A DNA stretch of 7,913 nt, taken from assembly GCA_012519125.1 (NCBI GenBank), contig JAAYQY010000431.1:1-7913 (forward strand), read 5' to 3'. The position numbers were made by a program, and so were the translations under genes. Shown in pieces: positions 6,508 to 7,913 of this stretch. The stretch's first letter is position 1; each line of letters begins with the position of its first letter. Below the pieces are notes generated by a model. The model saw nothing but the letters and a program-made list of their open reading frames with translations, did no database searches and was not told the DNA's origin. The DNA is from Spirochaetales bacterium (GTDB taxonomy: Bacteria > Spirochaetota > Spirochaetia > Sphaerochaetales > Sphaerochaetaceae).

Positions 6508-7646
6508 CCGATTTCGCTGCGGCGGTTGCCGTTGCCAAGGATCCCCAGCTTGCAGACAAGGCCTTTGCCATCGCCTTGGAAGGATCTGCGCGCAGAGTCA
6601 TTCTCAACCCCTCACGGAGGGCATGGGATGAGGGCATCCGGGTCGGTATGCCGGTAAGCTTGGCAGAGAGGATGCTCCCTTCACTACAAATCCTGCCTCC
6701 TGATGTACAGGCAACAAACAAGGCTGAACAGATCATCACCTCAGTCGTACAGACCTATACTCCCCACTTTCAGTGTGACAAAGGGGGCCATGTGTACTTG
6801 GACATGAGCGGAACAACCCGTCTTTTCGGACCTGCGGTTGATAGTGCCGTGCGCATCCGCAAGGAAATCCGCGAACGCATCGGGCTTGATGGGGCGGTGG
6901 CAGTCGCATCCAACAAGCTGGTTGCGAAAATCGGGACAAGAACCATCCGTCCTTTCGGCCTGGCCCAGATCAGGGAGGGAGAAGAGGCCTCCTTCCTTGC
7001 TTCCCAGGATATCAGCCTGCTCAGCGGGGTTGGCCAGGCCATCTCATCCCTGCTTCGTGTTGCCGGCATCACCCAGATCGGGCAGCTTGCCCAACTCGAT
7101 GACGAACAGACCATCGCTTTTCTGGGCAAGAAAGGGCTTGCGCTGCGCGATGCAGCCAGAGGCCTCGACCGCTCTTCGCTCGGTCCAAGCTTGGCAAAGC
7201 AGCGGCAGGTCATCCGCAAGGTCAGCTTTGCCGAACCGATACTCGACCATGCATCCCTCAAGGCAGCCTTGGTCAGTGCAGCGGAAGATGCCTCCTTACA
7301 GATGCGTAGTGAGAATTTTGGGTGCTCTCTCATCCATCTCACCCTCTCTTGGAGTGATGGAAGAAGCAGTGAGGCATCCAAGAGAACCAAGGAGCAGTGG
7401 ATCCTCGACCAAGATATCGAACGGGTTCTCTGGGAGGTTGCCCTGCAGGCTGCAAACCGAAGGGTCAGCCTGCTGGCCTTCACCCTCAGGCTCTCCGACC
7501 TCCATCCGGCCTTGGGCCAGAGCGATCTCTTCATCCCCACCCAGTTGGAACGCGCTTCTTCCTTGCAAGGTGCAGTGGACCGGGTGCGAACCAAGTTCGG
7601 GCCGGCAATCCTTTGCCATGCGACGGCGCTTTGCCATGCACACTAG
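6468..7646 (+). CDS. Catalytically degenerate Y-family DNA polymerase (ImuB/DinB-like)
   Basis: A 392-residue protein with Y-family architecture: palm/fingers about 1-180, helix-hairpin-helix thumb about 182-236 (LLSGVGQAISSLLRVAGI) and a little-finger domain about 245-375, ending AVDRVRTKFG. The active site looks dead. The usual HLDMDxFF is HLNVTDFA (10-17), replacing both Asp and the steric-gate Phe. The usual S-x-DE-AYLD is KGGHVYLD (105-112), replacing the Asp-Glu pair. This is the pattern of ImuB, the non-catalytic adaptor of mutagenesis complexes, though it lacks a long ImuB C-terminal extension. QSDLF at 351-355 fits the beta-clamp-binding pentapeptide consensus QL(S/D)LF. The ATG has AAGGGGGG three bases ahead, lies inside the DUF72 gene, and the stop lies inside the next gene. 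An ordinary Pol IV role is unlikely. Confidence 0.85.
   Translation: MQNDRASIIHLNVTDFAAAVAVAKDPQLADKAFAIALEGSARRVILNPSRRAWDEGIRVGMPVSLAERMLPSLQILPPDVQATNKAEQIITSVVQTYTPHFQCDKGGHVYLDMSGTTRLFGPAVDSAVRIRKEIRERIGLDGAVAVASNKLVAKIGTRTIRPFGLAQIREGEEASFLASQDISLLSGVGQAISSLLRVAGITQIGQLAQLDDEQTIAFLGKKGLALRDAARGLDRSSLGPSLAKQRQVIRKVSFAEPILDHASLKAALVSAAEDASLQMRSENFGCSLIHLTLSWSDGRSSEASKRTKEQWILDQDIERVLWEVALQAANRRVSLLAFTLRLSDLHPALGQSDLFIPTQLERASSLQGAVDRVRTKFGPAILCHATALCHAH
7611..7639 (+). repeat. 11-bp direct repeat, 18-bp period, at the polymerase gene junction
   Basis: CTTTGCCATGC occurs at 7611-7621 and 7629-7639. In the Y-family frame it encodes LCHA twice (ILCHATALCHAH at the very C-terminus); in the next frame it supplies two ATG codons, 7618 and 7636, six codons apart. 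Confidence 0.7.
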
Positions 7647-7913
7647 ACTTGGCCTCTACACAGCCTACTCCCTCCAATGGGGCCCGGTAGGGATAGAACG
7701 CCTGTTTGCACGCCTGAAGAAGGAAGGGGTATCAAGGGTTGCCATCACCGACTTGGACAATCTCTATGGCTATCCTGCCTGCAGAGAAGAAGCCCAGAGT
7801 GTGGGGATTGACCTTATCTGTGCTGCTGCTCTCACCGAGCAAGGTGAGGTTATCCACGCCTTTGTACAGGACCAGACAGGGTATGAGAGACTGTGCCTAT
7901 TGCTCTCATTGCG
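7636..7913 (+). CDS. DNA polymerase III alpha-like (DnaE/ImuC-type) protein, N-terminal part
   Basis: The frame is open from the ATG at 7636 to the window end (92 codons); the gene is truncated by the edge. The visible part matches the PHP domain that opens C-family polymerases: YTAYSLQWG (8-16), ERLFARLKKEGVSRVAITDLDNLYG (ending about residue 46), a GIDLICAAALTE strand and GYERLCLLLS, the equivalent of 'EGYxNLCRLxS'. The metal-binding His residues expected in active PHP domains are gone: HxH reads GLY, and TDHxNL reads TDLDNL. This resembles E. coli-type inactive PHP domains. Following an ImuB-like gene, it is best read as the error-prone ImuC/DnaE2 partner rather than the replicative subunit, but polymerase motifs are not visible. 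An in-frame ATG at 7618 would add six residues (MRRRFA); neither start has a clear ribosome site, so translation is likely coupled to the upstream gene, overlapped by 11 bases. Confidence 0.8.
   Translation, partial: MHTRLGLYTAYSLQWGPVGIERLFARLKKEGVSRVAITDLDNLYGYPACREEAQSVGIDLICAAALTEQGEVIHAFVQDQTGYERLCLLLSL

Noticed and set aside
6770..7594. A 274-residue minus-strand frame opposite the Y-family gene.
   Set aside because: Its Arg/Ser-rich low-complexity composition is typical of an antisense shadow; the plus-strand protein has clear family motifs.

Overview
The window looks like chromosomal sequence from a GC-moderate (about half G+C) bacterium with strong Shine-Dalgarno sites. The gene mix (a Venus-flytrap sensor beside a PAS protein, a DUF72 protein, and an inactive-looking Y-family polymerase followed by a second DnaE-like polymerase) reminds me of Spirochaetota such as Sphaerochaeta. 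That assignment is an inference from gene style only; no rRNA or other marker gene is present.

Layout. Positions 1-4457 are read on the minus strand and 4623-7913 on the plus strand, so transcription diverges from the 165-bp gap at 4458-4622. In minus-strand transcription order: a clade-3-type haem catalase (4457 to 2949) closed by a clear intrinsic terminator (2926 to 2888); a Cof-type HAD phosphatase with its own candidate promoter (2827 to 2048); a membrane-anchored triple-PAS protein with no output domain (1963 to 569); and, overlapping it by 4 bp, an exported substrate-binding (Venus-flytrap) protein that runs off the left edge (572 to 1). On the plus strand: a six-helix membrane diguanylate cyclase (4623-5648), a DUF72/YecE-like protein (5680-6507), an ImuB/DinB-like Y-family protein (6468-7646) and the start of a C-family DNA polymerase III alpha-like protein (7636 to beyond the right edge).

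How they may work together. The two left-most genes probably form a small-molecule/redox signalling pair whose output lies in the missing part of the flytrap gene or elsewhere. Catalase is a free-standing peroxide-defence gene with its own promoter and a possible Fur/PerR-like dyad. The three right-hand genes overlap and read as one translationally coupled unit: DUF72, then a Y-family protein that has lost every expected catalytic carboxylate and the steric-gate Phe but keeps a beta-clamp-like motif, then a DnaE-like subunit whose PHP domain has lost visible metal ligands. This resembles the imuA-imuB-dnaE2 mutagenesis cassette, with DUF72 where ImuA would be expected, and is the most interesting part of the window.

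No tRNA, rRNA, CRISPR array or insertion sequence was seen. No stretch longer than 300 bases lacks a gene; the largest gap (4458-4622) holds divergent promoters and two dyads.
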